NCBI GenBank assembly: GCA_030431435.1
Contig: JAUIJI010000019.1
Location: 1 to 33,088, forward strand
DNA from: Alphaproteobacteria bacterium
Lineage (GTDB): Bacteria; Pseudomonadota; Alphaproteobacteria; Sphingomonadales; Sphingomonadaceae
Direction: 5' to 3'
Length of the DNA stretch: 33,088 nucleotides
This document shows positions 32,808-33,088 of this stretch, piece by piece (the stretch's first letter is position 1; each line of letters starts with the position of its first letter). The position numbers and the translations under genes are program-made. Under the pieces are notes generated by a model, which saw only the letters and a program-made list of their open reading frames with translations, made no database searches and had not been told where the DNA came from.

Positions 32808-33088
32808 CTAGGCCGCCACCGCCTCGATCACGCCCTGCCCGCCCGTCTCGCCCACCACGCGGCGAACCGAAAACCCGCTCTGTTCCAGCATGGCGGCATA
32901 GGCGGCGGCACTGCGTTCGCGCCCGGTGGTCCACAGCAGCATGAGGATATCGACATCCACCGCCTCGCAGGGTTCGGGAGCTTCCGGCATCAGCCGTTCG
33001 ATCACCACCAGCGGAGTGCCCGGTTCCATCGCGCGGCGGATCGCGGAAAGGATCTGCAGGCATTCCGCATCGCTCCAGTCGTGTAGGA
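32808..33088 (-). CDS. SAM-dependent O-methyltransferase, C-terminal part
   Basis: The last 92 codons of a methyltransferase whose start is beyond the right edge. The visible segment LHDWSDAECLQILSAIRRAM, then EPGTPLVVIERLMPE, is the C-terminal Rossmann part of the O-methyltransferase domain 2 family (caffeate, hydroxyneurosporene and acetylserotonin methyltransferase type), where the His of HDW is the catalytic base. The end FSVRRVVGETGGQGVIEAVA is typical. The TAG is at 32808-32810. The substrate cannot be told. Confidence 0.88.
   Translation of the reverse strand, partial: LHDWSDAECLQILSAIRRAMEPGTPLVVIERLMPEAPEPCEAVDVDILMLLWTTGRERSAAAYAAMLEQSGFSVRRVVGETGGQGVIEAVAA

Overview
The window looks like chromosomal DNA of a high-GC alphaproteobacterium, most likely a sphingomonad of the Erythrobacteraceae type. 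The placement rests on recalled resemblance of the ribosomal protein, EF-G and EF-Tu sequences, on the metZ-apaG pairing, on small winged-helix and LuxR-type regulators familiar from Sphingomonadales, and on short GC-rich intergenic palindromes of the GCGGGAA and TTCGACAAGCTCAG types. No search was run. I found no tRNA, no rRNA gene, no CRISPR array and no transposase.

Layout. 1-4358 (minus): the str operon, transcribed leftward as rpsL-rpsG-fusA-tuf, with tuf cut by the window edge. 4359-4856: gene-free, repeat-rich DNA upstream of it. 4857-10190: the accessory core. It holds two divergent copies of one small gene module placed on either side of a terminase-small-subunit-like gene. Each copy has a LuxR-type helix-turn-helix protein with a C-terminal membrane anchor, a roughly 105-residue helical protein and a four-helix membrane protein. 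Copy 1 (minus, lower GC) ends with a winged-helix regulator. Copy 2 (plus, high GC) ends with a RadC-like JAMM protein and a 54-residue peptide carrying a lasso-leader-like motif. This paralogous module is my best candidate for an undescribed system, possibly membrane-tethered gene control.

10365-17030: exported proteins (a conserved secreted protein, a PPC-like repeat protein, a large M14 carboxypeptidase) and a LysR/GNAT pair. 17336-24992: ordinary metabolism and envelope genes: apaG, metZ, a PMT-type mannosyltransferase with a GT2-GtrA fusion, leuB, recO, a UbiK-like gene and tspO. 25156-25851: a probable toxin-antitoxin pair with its own promoter and operator-like palindrome. 25848-27781: tlyA and a tandem pair of related exported proteins. 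27782-28530: long non-coding stretch with a dispersed repeat, the inverted partner of one at 17032-17326, and a tiny open reading frame whose Shine-Dalgarno sequence pairs with 14 bases of the 16S rRNA 3' end, followed by hairpins and a terminator. 28531-33088: ilvE with a DUF3817 gene, an oxidoreductase/DUF1772 operon divergent from a TetR gene with three palindromic operators, a carboxypeptidase-regulatory-like protein, a MEKHLA protein and the C-terminus of an O-methyltransferase.
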